Assembly (NCBI GenBank): GCA_017388175.1
Contig: JAFOTD010000027.1
Location: forward strand, 1 to 36,463
Direction: 5' to 3'
DNA: 36,463 nt
Source of the DNA: Clostridia bacterium
GTDB taxonomy: Bacteria; Bacillota; Clostridia; Christensenellales; CAG-138
Made by a program: the position numbers and the translations under genes. This document shows, in pieces, positions 1 to 7,242 of this stretch (positions are counted from its first letter, which is position 1; every line of letters begins with the position of its first letter). A model generated the notes under the pieces. The model saw only the letters and a program-made list of their open reading frames with translations. It was not told where the DNA came from and searched no databases.

Positions 1-453
1 CAGCGCGACGGGATCGTAAACCTTCGGGATGATCCCGCGGCGGCTCTGCTTTGCCGCCTCCTCGCTCACCCGCTGCCAGCGCTCGATCCGCCCCTCATAC
101 GGCGGCTTCAGCACGACCACGCAGCGAAGGGACTGCACCGGAACGAAGGCGCACGCGCCGAGCTCGACGCATTTCTGGATAATTGTTTCCATCTTTCCCG
201 CCTTCGGCAGGCATTGAAAAAGCGTCACCGAAACGGACGGTTCGCTTTCCGCTCTGCGCCAAGCCGACGTGTTGAACGCGACTTCAGCCGGAGAAATCGA
301 GGAAATCACGGCGTCGCACTCGCTGCCGTTGCCGTCGCAAAGCTGCACCGCGTCACCGGGCGCAAGCCGCAGCACGCGCGCGATGTGCTTTACGTCTTCG
401 CCGCGCACGACGGCGGTATTCGATTGAATCTTATTCGTAAAAAAACGGTGCAT
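1..453 (-). CDS. rsmE: 16S rRNA (uracil1498-N3)-methyltransferase RsmE, partial (C-terminus beyond the left edge)
   Basis: RsmE methylates N3 of U1498 in 16S rRNA using S-adenosylmethionine. The visible 151 residues begin MHRFFTNKI and carry the family N-terminus: a PUA-like RNA-binding part with GEDVKHIARVLRLAPGD (about residues 18-34). The beginning of the SPOUT methyltransferase part follows, with LFQCLPKAGKMETIIQKCVE and SLRCVV. The SAM-binding knot lies outside the window. The start ATG (453-451) overlaps the prmA stop in a TAATG junction, so the two genes are translationally coupled. The prmA-rsmE order is widespread in Bacillota and supports the call. The reading frame is open to the window edge, with no sign of damage. 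Confidence 0.93.
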   Translation of the reverse strand, partial: MHRFFTNKIQSNTAVVRGEDVKHIARVLRLAPGDAVQLCDGNGSECDAVISSISPAEVAFNTSAWRRAESEPSVSVTLFQCLPKAGKMETIIQKCVELGACAFVPVQSLRCVVVLKPPYEGRIERWQRVSEEAAKQSRRGIIPKVYDPVAL

Positions 454-1409
454 TATCGGCAAAGGAAGGCGTTCCAGCCCTCGGCGCGGCTGTGCTCCGA
501 AACGGAGAAGCCGTTTTCCTGCAAAGCCTTCACGACTTCGTCGACGCGCTCGTCGATGATGCCGGAAACGACAAACACGCCGCCCGGCGCGACAAGCGGA
601 CGCGCAATCGGCGCAAGCGCAATGATGACGTCCGCGACAATGTTCGCCGCAACGACCGGATACTGTCCCGCGATCTTTTTCTGCAGGCGCGTATCGGACA
701 GAACGTTTCCGATCAGCACGTGGTAGTGTTCTTTTGAGATGCCGTTCATTTCGGCGTTCTCATAAGCGATCGACTCCGCGATCGGATCAATATCCACCGC
801 CGTCGCGTCGGTCGCGCCCAAAAGCCGTGAAGCGATCGAAAGAATACCGCTGCCGCAGCCGAGATCGAGCATCGTATCGCCGGGTTTGACCGTCTTTTCA
901 AGGAATTCGAGACACATACGCGTCGTGTGATGCGCGCCGGTACCGAACGCCATGCCGGGATCGAGTTTCAGAACAATGCGATCCGTTTCGGGACGCTCCT
1001 CCCACGACGGCAGGACGAGCAGGCGCGAGCCGATCGAAAGCGGCTTATAATACTTTTTCCAGTTGTTCGCCCAATCCTCCTCGTCGACCGAAACCACGGT
1101 CAGAAGAAGCGTGCCGAGATCGACCGGAAGATCGAGCGTTTTGAGGCGTTCGACCGCAGCCTTCGCCGCATCGACGATCGGCAGGTTCTCCGGGCAGTCC
1201 GCAACGTATCCCTTTACGCAGGGCGTGTCCGTTCCGATCTTATCCATGTCGGCAAAATCCCAGAAGATCGCCGCCTCGCGCAAAAACGCGTACGCCTTTT
1301 CATGGCTCTCCTCGATGGAAAGCCCCGTGATCCCCGCGCCGTTCAAAGCGGCGCAAACGGAATCAATCCCCGCGTCGGTCGTATAGACCGTGATCTCAAG
1401 CCATTTCAT
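453..1409 (-). CDS. prmA: Ribosomal protein L11 methyltransferase PrmA
   Basis: PrmA trimethylates ribosomal protein L11 at several lysine/N-terminal positions using SAM. The 318-residue length is normal. The N-terminal part (1-about 120) is the substrate-binding domain. The Rossmann methyltransferase core follows, with the PrmA signature LDPGMAFGTGAHHTTRMCLE (about 150-170), motif I LDLGCGSGILSIAS and the acidic AVDIDPIA. The catalytic-region NIVADVI (family NxxA type) is also seen. A GGGGGA ribosome binding site lies about 11 bases before the ATG. A promoter lies just upstream and overlaps the end of the neighbouring UPF0489 gene. rsmE follows with a one-base overlap, giving a two-gene ribosome-modification operon. 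Confidence 0.96.
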   Translation of the reverse strand: MKWLEITVYTTDAGIDSVCAALNGAGITGLSIEESHEKAYAFLREAAIFWDFADMDKIGTDTPCVKGYVADCPENLPIVDAAKAAVERLKTLDLPVDLGTLLLTVVSVDEEDWANNWKKYYKPLSIGSRLLVLPSWEERPETDRIVLKLDPGMAFGTGAHHTTRMCLEFLEKTVKPGDTMLDLGCGSGILSIASRLLGATDATAVDIDPIAESIAYENAEMNGISKEHYHVLIGNVLSDTRLQKKIAGQYPVVAANIVADVIIALAPIARPLVAPGGVFVVSGIIDERVDEVVKALQENGFSVSEHSRAEGWNAFLCR

Positions 1410-1443
1410 ATCGTTCGTTTTCCCCCGGAAACTCTTTCTTTAC

Positions 1444-1472
1444 AGTATAGCACGGATTCGGTTTCTATACAA
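1444..1472 (-). promoter_or_regulatory. Promoter for prmA-rsmE
   Basis: On the minus strand, -35 TTGTAT (1472-1467), 17-base spacer and -10 TATACT (1449-1444), about 35 bases before the prmA ATG. The -35 box overlaps the last bases of the upstream gene. Confidence 0.65.
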
Positions 1473-2181
1473 GATGCATGTACCGCGTAATGATCGGCAC
1501 AAGCGAATCCGCTTCCTTCGGCGCATAGCGCGGCGACAGGGCAAGATTCATGCAGGCGAACGGCTCGCGAACGCATACCGCCGCCGGATCGTTGTACACC
1601 GTCAGCGGAATCACCGGCTCCGCACCGTTTTTTCCTTCAAACAGGGTCGAAATGAACGATCTGAGACGGATCGGGCGATAGCCCTCCTCCGTCCGCTCAC
1701 AGAACGGCGGAAGATCCGCCCGTGAAAACGGATCGCGTACGAACGTCAGCGCGTCGATCCAGCGGAACGCCAGCGCGAACAGCAGATAGTTTGCTTCGTC
1801 AAGCTGCTTTTGCGCATAATAGCGGGAAAAGGCGTCGCGCTCCGCAGGCGGGATGCCGAGCACGTTGTTCAGCACGAACCCCGGCCCGGGCTTACCGATG
1901 CCCAGGTCGGCGTGCGCGTCGACGTGTACGACCGAAAACGGGCGCGAAAGCTTTCCCGCGTTCATCTGCTCCTTCCAGAACGTGAGCGCGCCGTCATGCG
2001 TTTCGGTGATGCGTCCCGGGATCGGCTTCTTTGCGTCAAGTCCCAGCGCATCTTCCAAAAACGAAACAACTGCGGCTTCCGTCCAGGGGCTTGCGCAGTC
2101 CGAAGAAGGGCGTTCCCCCTTCGGCGCAAGCGGACAGCAGTCGTTCAAAAAGAAATCCAGATCGAGATCCAATGCCCACAT
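1465..2181 (-). CDS. UPF0489 family protein (arginase/deacetylase-like fold)
   Basis: The 238-residue protein starts MWALDLDLDFFLND and has HVDAHADLGIG near residue 90. That HxDAHxD pattern resembles the metal-binding motif of ureohydrolases (arginases), and it is the pattern I associate with the UPF0489 family. A metal-dependent hydrolase role is therefore plausible, but the substrate is unknown. No membrane segment or signal peptide is present, so it is likely cytosolic. There is no ribosome binding site before the ATG. Instead a promoter places the expected transcript start on the A of the ATG, so the mRNA is probably leaderless. It is divergent from ftsA and followed by prmA. Family assignment is from recalled motifs and not from a search. 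Confidence 0.7.
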   Translation of the reverse strand: MWALDLDLDFFLNDCCPLAPKGERPSSDCASPWTEAAVVSFLEDALGLDAKKPIPGRITETHDGALTFWKEQMNAGKLSRPFSVVHVDAHADLGIGKPGPGFVLNNVLGIPPAERDAFSRYYAQKQLDEANYLLFALAFRWIDALTFVRDPFSRADLPPFCERTEEGYRPIRLRSFISTLFEGKNGAEPVIPLTVYNDPAAVCVREPFACMNLALSPRYAPKEADSLVPIITRYMHLV

Positions 2182-2187
2182 GCGGCT

Positions 2188-2216
2188 ATTTTACCGTTCT
2201 TTCGATTGAAAAACAA
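2188..2216 (-). promoter_or_regulatory. Promoter for the UPF0489 gene, giving a probably leaderless mRNA
   Basis: Minus strand: -35 TTGTTT (2216-2211), 17-base spacer, -10 TAAAAT (2193-2188), then six bases AGCCGC and the ATG. The usual start point, 7 bases after the -10 box, is the A of the ATG. Confidence 0.65.
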
Positions 2217-2321
2217 GTTGTTTTCAGAATTAGTCGGCGAATTGGTCTTAAAAATAATACATTTCTGTCACATTTGCATGTTAAAATTTTCAAAACGATC
2301 AAGAATCCGGCGGAAAATATA

Positions 2322-2350
2322 TTGCGACTTTTTAAATCCTTTGCTATAAT
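2322..2350 (+). promoter_or_regulatory. Promoter for ftsA-ftsZ
   Basis: -35 TTGCGA (2322-2327), 17-base spacer, perfect -10 TATAAT (2345-2350). It lies 25 bases before the ftsA ATG, in an AT-rich divergent region (2182-2375). Confidence 0.8.
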
Positions 2351-2375
2351 ATAGTTAACTTTGCGGAGGATTAGC

Positions 2376-3572
2376 ATGAAGCCTGCTGCGATATTGGACA
2401 TCGGCAGTTCGAAAGTAGTTTGTCTTTCGGGCAGCGTTTTAGATAAAGGCGGCATCGTCGTGCACGGTGCCGGTGTTTCCGGCTGCGACGGATACCTTGA
2501 GGATACGTTTTTGGACAAGCAGAGTCTGCACGACGCGATCGTAGACGCCGTCCAGAAAGCCGAACAGGAATCTCACACCCGCATCCGGGATATTGCTCTC
2601 ACAGTACCCGCTTCCTTCTCGAAACTGGTGCTTTCGGATATGACGATGACGCTCGGCGACCGTGCGCGCGTCGTCGATCCGGCGGACGTTGACCGGCTGA
2701 TTGAGCTCTCTTTCCGCAAGGTGGAAACGCCGTCCGGACACGTTCTGATGCACAGCACGCCGGTCTTCTTTCTGGTCGACGGCGTATCCTCGTCGGAGCT
2801 GCCGCAGGGTGTTGTGACCGAGGAAATTTCCGGATTGATCGCACATATGTTCGTGCGCGAAGACTATATCGAGACGATCCAGAACGCGCTGGACGATCTC
2901 GGCATTGAAATTTCGATGTGCATCAGCGCCGCCTTGGGAGAAGCTACGATGCTGATCCCCGAAGAGGAGCGCGTCCGCCCCGCCGTGCTGATCGACGTCG
3001 GCTACCGGCAGACGGACATCTGTGTAATTGAAAACGCCGCGCTGACCGGCATCGCTTCGATCCCGATGGGCGGCTACCAGTTTGCTTCCGACCTTGCGTT
3101 CGGTCTCGAAGTCACGCAGCAGTCCGCGGAGCAGGCAAAGCGCCGGTTCGTATTCTCGCTCGACTACGGCGATAAAACGGAGATTCTCCGTTCCGAAACC
3201 GCTTCGAAGCGCGTGGAAAACCGCACGATCGCCTACATCATCGAAGCGCGTGCGAATGACCTCGCCTCGCATATCCGCGAGGAGCTGGACCGAATGCAGG
3301 TCAATCTGGAATCACGCCCGATCGTGTATCTTTCCGGCGGCGGGCTTTTGATGATGCGCGGATCGCTCGACTTTCTCAAGAAAGCGCTGGGCTTTCCGAT
3401 TAAAAGGGACATGCCGTGGACGCCGCGGCTGTCCTCACCCAACTATTGCAGCGCGTTCGGCGCGCTGAACTTCGTCCTTCGTGCAAACCGCACGGAGGAA
3501 CGCCCGGAACAGCAGCAAAAGCCGGACGAAAAAAACTTTTTTCAAAAATTGAAGGACTTCTTCACGAAATAA
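2376..3572 (+). CDS. ftsA: Cell division protein FtsA (actin-like FtsZ membrane anchor)
   Basis: FtsA is a bacterial actin homologue that tethers FtsZ filaments to the membrane and recruits the divisome. The protein starts MKPAAILDIGSSKVVCL, the phosphate-1 loop of the actin ATPase fold. Later come VLIDVGYRQTDICVIE (phosphate 2) and PIVYLSGGGLLMMRG (adenosine-binding region), with an SHS2-type insertion between them. The last residues, FFQKLKDFFTK, form the amphipathic membrane-targeting helix expected of FtsA. I chose the ATG at 2376 because GGAGGA lies 6 bases before it; the upstream TTG at 2361 has no ribosome binding site. At about 398 residues it is near the usual length. ftsZ follows 21 bases downstream. 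The other dcw-cluster genes (murG, ftsQ) are not adjacent. Confidence 0.9.
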   Translation: MKPAAILDIGSSKVVCLSGSVLDKGGIVVHGAGVSGCDGYLEDTFLDKQSLHDAIVDAVQKAEQESHTRIRDIALTVPASFSKLVLSDMTMTLGDRARVVDPADVDRLIELSFRKVETPSGHVLMHSTPVFFLVDGVSSSELPQGVVTEEISGLIAHMFVREDYIETIQNALDDLGIEISMCISAALGEATMLIPEEERVRPAVLIDVGYRQTDICVIENAALTGIASIPMGGYQFASDLAFGLEVTQQSAEQAKRRFVFSLDYGDKTEILRSETASKRVENRTIAYIIEARANDLASHIREELDRMQVNLESRPIVYLSGGGLLMMRGSLDFLKKALGFPIKRDMPWTPRLSSPNYCSAFGALNFVLRANRTEERPEQQQKPDEKNFFQKLKDFFTK

Positions 3573-3593
3573 TCAAAGGGGGAACCACCATCC

Positions 3594-4841
3594 ATGTTTG
3601 AAACCAATGTAGACAGCACCAACTTTGCTCAAATCCGTGTCGTCGGTGTCGGCGGTGCGGGCTGCAATGCAGTCAACCGTATGGTTCAGTACGGACTGCA
3701 GGGCGTGGAATTTATCGCCGTCAACACGGATAAGCAGGCGCTTGCATTGAGCGCAGGACAGAAAAAGATTCAGATCGGCGAAAAGCTGACCAAAGGGCTC
3801 GGCGCGGGTGCGGATCCTGAGATCGGCCGCAAAGCAGCGGACGAAAGCCGCGACGCGATCATTGAAGCGCTCAAGGGCAGCGATATGATTTTCATCACCG
3901 CCGGTATGGGCGGCGGCACGGGCACCGGCGCAGCCTCCGTCATCGCGGAGTGTGCAAAAGAGCTCGGCATTCTTACCGTCGGCGTCGTGACGAAACCGTT
4001 CACGTTTGAAGGCCGCGTTCGTATGCGCAACGCAGAACAGGGCATCGCAAACCTGAAGCCCGCCGTCGATACGCTGATCACAATCCCGAACGATAAGCTG
4101 ATCTCGCTGGTCGGCAAGTCCAGCCTTCCCGATGCGCTGCGCGTTGCGGACGACGTGCTGCGTCAGGGCATCCAGGGTATTTCCGACCTGATCGCAGTTC
4201 CGGCCATGATCAACCTCGACTTCGCGGACGTCAAGACGATCATGAAGGAAAAGGGCATGGCGCACATGGGCATCGGTTCCGCGGTCGGCGAAAAGCGCGC
4301 GAGCGAAGCGGCGCGTCAGGCCGTCGAAAGTCCGTTGCTCGAGACCTCGATCAAGGGCGCAAAGGGCATTTTGATGAACATCACCGGCGGCAGCGATCTC
4401 TCGCTGCTCGAAGTCAACGAAGCGGCTGAAATCATCGCGGAAAACGCGGATCCCGAAGCGAACATCATCTTCGGCGCGGATATCGACGAGAGCATGGGCG
4501 ATGCGCTCCGCATCACCGTCATCGCGACCGGTTTCGACCGGGTGGAACCCGACAAGACGAGCGATCTTCAGATGGGCGGCGCGCCGGCAAGACGCAGCTT
4601 CACGGAGCAGCGTCCGTTCGGCGGTCTCAATATGAACGGCAGCACCGCGCCCGCATCCGCGCAGAACGCCTTCTCCGCCCGCACCTATGCGGAGCCTGAA
4701 AAAGCGCCCGATCCCGTCATGAACGAGCCGGAGCCGAAGCAGGAGCAGCCGCTGTATCGCGACCCTTCCGCGGGCGTTCGCAAAGACTATAACGAGCGGC
4801 CGTCCAACAAGCTGGACATCCCCGCCTTCCTGCGGAAATAA
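3594..4841 (+). CDS. ftsZ: Cell division GTPase FtsZ
   Basis: FtsZ is the tubulin-like GTPase that forms the division ring. The 415-residue protein has the nucleotide-binding motif [14 protein letters not shown] (about 15-28), the tubulin signature GGGTGTGAA (about 104-112) and the T7-loop region NLDFADVK, which completes the active site across the subunit interface. An acidic/Pro-rich variable linker covers about 325-400. The C-terminal peptide [10 protein letters not shown] binds FtsA. AAGGGGGAA lies before the ATG. ftsA is directly upstream and an intrinsic terminator lies directly downstream, giving a two-gene operon. Confidence 0.98.
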   Translation: MFETNVDSTNFAQIRVVGVGGAGCNAVNRMVQYGLQGVEFIAVNTDKQALALSAGQKKIQIGEKLTKGLGAGADPEIGRKAADESRDAIIEALKGSDMIFITAGMGGGTGTGAASVIAECAKELGILTVGVVTKPFTFEGRVRMRNAEQGIANLKPAVDTLITIPNDKLISLVGKSSLPDALRVADDVLRQGIQGISDLIAVPAMINLDFADVKTIMKEKGMAHMGIGSAVGEKRASEAARQAVESPLLETSIKGAKGILMNITGGSDLSLLEVNEAAEIIAENADPEANIIFGADIDESMGDALRITVIATGFDRVEPDKTSDLQMGGAPARRSFTEQRPFGGLNMNGSTAPASAQNAFSARTYAEPEKAPDPVMNEPEPKQEQPLYRDPSAGVRKDYNERPSNKLDIPAFLRK

Positions 4842-4847
4842 GAATCA

Positions 4848-4879
4848 AAAGGCAGGTGAGCATTTCACCTGCCTTTTTT
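4848..4879 (+). terminator. Intrinsic terminator of ftsA-ftsZ
   Basis: GGCAGGTGA (4851-4859) pairs with TCACCTGCC (4864-4872) around a 4-base loop, followed by a T-run (4873-4879). It separates ftsZ from the convergent comEC-like gene. Confidence 0.9.
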
Positions 4880-4883
4880 ATGT

Positions 4884-6074
4884 TTACAAAACAAACCAGA
4901 GGATCATGGAAACCGCCGACAGTCCGAGTCCGATCCACGGCGGACGTTTATGGTTCGGAAGAAACAGCGGCGAGCAAAAGAGCAGCGCGGCATAATACAG
5001 CGCGATTGCAGCGGGATGCGGCGCCGGAAGCCGCAGTGCGGGTACGTCGACGCCCTGCGCGACAAGCGAGATCAGCTTGATGCCGCCGTATGCCGGATAG
5101 GACAGAACGGTCGATACGTGGGGCATCAGTCCGTTCAGCAGCACGGACAGAAAGCCGAAGAGCAGCAGAACCGGCATCGTCGGAATCAACAGGATCGACA
5201 GCGGGATCGAAATCCAGGCGACCGATCCGAAATAATACGCCATAACCGGCAGCATTCCGATTGTCGCCGCGCTTGCGCCGGAGAGCGCCGTAAGGATCTT
5301 TGAGGCGCGCAGCTTTTTCGGGAATGGACGCCGAAACGATTTTGCAAGCAAAATCATTCCCGCCATCGCTGCAAACGACAGCTGAAAGCTGACCGAACGG
5401 ATTCCGGCAGGATCGCACAAAAGCGTCATCGCCATAGCGAAGCAGAATACGGACGGCATATCAACCTGACGCTCTCGTAGATGCGTCAGACGCAGCCCGA
5501 TCAGTACGAACGCCGCGCGCAGAACGGACGGTGAAAAGCCGGTCACGGCGCAGAGAAACAGCAGAAACAGCGAGAGCAGGCCGATCGACAGCGGCTTGTT
5601 TCCGGTGCGGACGGCCTTTCCGATCATGCCGGTCAGCAGTGTCACGTGCAGGCCGGAGACTGCAAACAGATGCATCAGTCCGACGTTTGCATACTGTGCG
5701 CGTTCCGCCTTGCCGAGCACACTTGTATCGCCGAGGAATATCCCTCTTGCCTCCGCCGACAAATCGCCGAACAGCACGTTTGCGTTTTCTCTCAGGTTCT
5801 GCCGCAGGTTTTGCAGAAATCCGGCAACCGGCCAGTCCGTCGGCATTGCGGTCGGCAAAAGAACGATCCGAACGAGCACCGTAAACGCGAGGATCGGCAG
5901 CAGGAAAAACGCGCTCCGTCTCCGGAACAGAAAAGCGGAGACCGGGATGAGCGCCGTGCATACGGCAAGCAAAACCCAATCCGGCGCAAGCGATCCGAGT
6001 ATCGCCGCGAGGACCGCGCCAAGCGCTGCGCCCGCCATCGGGCGCGTATGAAACCACGGTTTCGATTCGTTCAT
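4884..6074 (-). CDS. ComEC/Rec2-type DNA-uptake channel protein, competence domain only
   Basis: A polytopic membrane protein of 396 residues with many hydrophobic segments. The diagnostic ComEC motif HLFAVSGLHVTLLTG (about 132-146) and the family's FSPSVLRAAF and VSFQLSFAA stretches are present, so this is the channel domain that carries single-stranded DNA across the membrane during transformation. Full ComEC is usually 700-800 residues with an N-terminal OB-like domain and a C-terminal metallo-beta-lactamase nuclease domain; both are absent. The gene ends cleanly 5 bases before the ftsZ terminator, with no remnant of the missing part. A separate ComEC-like metallo-beta-lactamase lipoprotein is at 33640-34599. 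The ATG has no ribosome binding site and a consensus promoter ends 6 bases before it. Confidence 0.85.
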   Translation of the reverse strand: MNESKPWFHTRPMAGAALGAVLAAILGSLAPDWVLLAVCTALIPVSAFLFRRRSAFFLLPILAFTVLVRIVLLPTAMPTDWPVAGFLQNLRQNLRENANVLFGDLSAEARGIFLGDTSVLGKAERAQYANVGLMHLFAVSGLHVTLLTGMIGKAVRTGNKPLSIGLLSLFLLFLCAVTGFSPSVLRAAFVLIGLRLTHLRERQVDMPSVFCFAMAMTLLCDPAGIRSVSFQLSFAAMAGMILLAKSFRRPFPKKLRASKILTALSGASAATIGMLPVMAYYFGSVAWISIPLSILLIPTMPVLLLFGFLSVLLNGLMPHVSTVLSYPAYGGIKLISLVAQGVDVPALRLPAPHPAAIALYYAALLFCSPLFLPNHKRPPWIGLGLSAVSMILWFVL

Positions 6075-6080
6075 ACGATC

Positions 6081-6109
6081 ATTATAACAGGCGACAACCG
6101 ATATTTCAA
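6081..6109 (-). promoter_or_regulatory. Promoter for comEC-like gene, giving a probably leaderless mRNA
   Basis: Minus strand: -35 TTGAAA (6109-6104), 17-base spacer, -10 TATAAT (6086-6081), six bases GATCGT, then ATG. The expected transcript start is the A of the ATG. The same 50 bases must also hold the divergent sirtuin promoter; TTTCGA-17-TATAAC (6060-6088) is a weak candidate. Confidence 0.75.
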
Positions 6110-6127
6110 CAAAACGGGAGGATTCTT

Positions 6128-6844
6128 ATGAAAACGCTGCAGCAGTACATCGAAGAGGCAAAAAAGATTGTATTCTTAGGCGGCGCGGGCTTAAGTACCG
6201 AAAGCGGCATCCCGGATTTCCGTTCGAGCGACGGCGTATTCAAGGCAGTCAAAGCGTACGGCGTGCCGCCGGAAACGCTGCTGTCGATCGACTTTTTCGA
6301 GGATTACCCGGAAATATTCTACGATTATTATAGGAAGTTTCTGGTATATCCGGACGCGCAGCCGAACAACGCGCATAAGGCGCTCGCGAAGCTTGAGGAG
6401 ATCGGCAAGCTGAACGCGGTCGTCACGCAGAACATCGACGGCCTGCACCAGAAAGCCGGAAGCAGACACGTCTGCGAACTGCACGGAAGCATCTATCGCA
6501 ACCATTGCACCAAATGCCGCAGGGGGTATTCGCTGGATCAGATCATGGAGATGAAGGGCGTCCCGACCTGTGAATGCGGCGGCATCATCAAGCCGGACGT
6601 CGTGCTGTACGGCGAGGGGCTCGACAACTCCGTCGTGACCGACGCGATCCGCTCGATCCGTGAAGCGGACACGATGATCGTCGGCGGAACGTCGCTTGCG
6701 GTCTATCCCGCGGCGGGGCTGATCGACTATTTCCGCGGACAGACGCTGATCGTGATCAACCTTTCCTCCACCCCGCGCGACCGTGAAGCGACAATCTGCG
6801 TGCATGAAAAAATCGGAGAAGCGTTATCCTTTCTTTTGGATTGA
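6128..6844 (+). CDS. cobB: NAD-dependent protein deacylase, Sir2 (sirtuin) family
   Basis: Sirtuins remove acyl groups from lysines of proteins such as acetyl-CoA synthetase, consuming NAD+. Of 238 residues, FLGGAGLSTESGIPDFRS (about 18-35) forms the NAD loop. TQNIDGLHQKAGS (about 98-110) carries the conserved Asn-Ile-Asp, and the catalytic His is in ELHGS (about 117-121). A zinc module has CTKC and CEC (the four cysteines at roughly 125-156). Binding of the substrate backbone fits KPDVVLYGE. GGGAGGA lies 6 bases before the ATG. It is monocistronic or weakly linked to the following operon; the -35 box of that operon overlaps its stop codon. In this lineage it is usually annotated simply as an NAD-dependent protein deacylase. 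Confidence 0.93.
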   Translation: MKTLQQYIEEAKKIVFLGGAGLSTESGIPDFRSSDGVFKAVKAYGVPPETLLSIDFFEDYPEIFYDYYRKFLVYPDAQPNNAHKALAKLEEIGKLNAVVTQNIDGLHQKAGSRHVCELHGSIYRNHCTKCRRGYSLDQIMEMKGVPTCECGGIIKPDVVLYGEGLDNSVVTDAIRSIREADTMIVGGTSLAVYPAAGLIDYFRGQTLIVINLSSTPRDREATICVHEKIGEALSFLLD

Positions 6845-6868
6845 CATTCCGGAAAAGTCGGCTATAAT
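6841..6868 (+). promoter_or_regulatory. Promoter for the PII-like / antiporter / mrp operon
   Basis: -35 TTGACA (6841-6846) overlapping the sirtuin stop codon, 16-base spacer, -10 TATAAT (6863-6868). Both boxes are consensus. Confidence 0.85.
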
Positions 6869-6904
6869 GAAAGTTCGGAGAATGATAGTGAAAGGAGCGC
6901 AGAT

Positions 6905-7237
6905 ATGCAGCTATTGGTCATCACCATTGACAAGTGTGACGAGTTTCTGAATACGCTTGAGGGACTTCGCGCGCATGGCATGAACGGCATCGTGTTCAAC
7001 AGCACGAGCTTAAAGCATGCGCTGCTGGAAAGCGATATCAACGCCGCACCGATTTTCGCGGGGGTTAGCAAACTGGTCCGACACGAATTCGAACCGAGCC
7101 ACACGGCATTCCTCTTGTTGAATGACGATCAGATCGAACACGCAAAGCGCGTCGTTCGCCGCAATACGAACGGACTGGGCAAGAAAGGGGTCATGTTCAC
7201 GATTCCGATCAGCTCGTTTGAGGGAATCGAGGAATAA
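6905..7237 (+). CDS. Small protein of possible PII/ferredoxin-like fold, encoded with an antiporter
   Basis: This 110-residue soluble protein is not recognised with certainty. It begins MQLLVITIDKCDEF and shows alternating beta and alpha character (a strand, then LNTLEGLRAHGMNGIVFNS, a second helix, then TAFLLLNDDQIEHAKRVV and FTIPISSFEGIEE). That order is compatible with a PII/CutA-like ferredoxin fold, in which small trimeric proteins bind a nucleotide and control a partner transporter. AAAGGAG precedes the ATG. The antiporter starts 5 bases after its stop, so the two are almost certainly co-translated. A regulatory role for the antiporter is inferred from position and fold guess only. Confidence 0.55.
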   Translation: MQLLVITIDKCDEFLNTLEGLRAHGMNGIVFNSTSLKHALLESDINAAPIFAGVSKLVRHEFEPSHTAFLLLNDDQIEHAKRVVRRNTNGLGKKGVMFTIPISSFEGIEE

Positions 7238-7242
7238 TTATC

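Noticed and set aside
4884-6074. comEC as a truncated pseudogene.
   Set aside because: The gene has a consensus promoter, an intact frame and a clean end, and no remnant of the nuclease domain follows. A short natural form is more likely.
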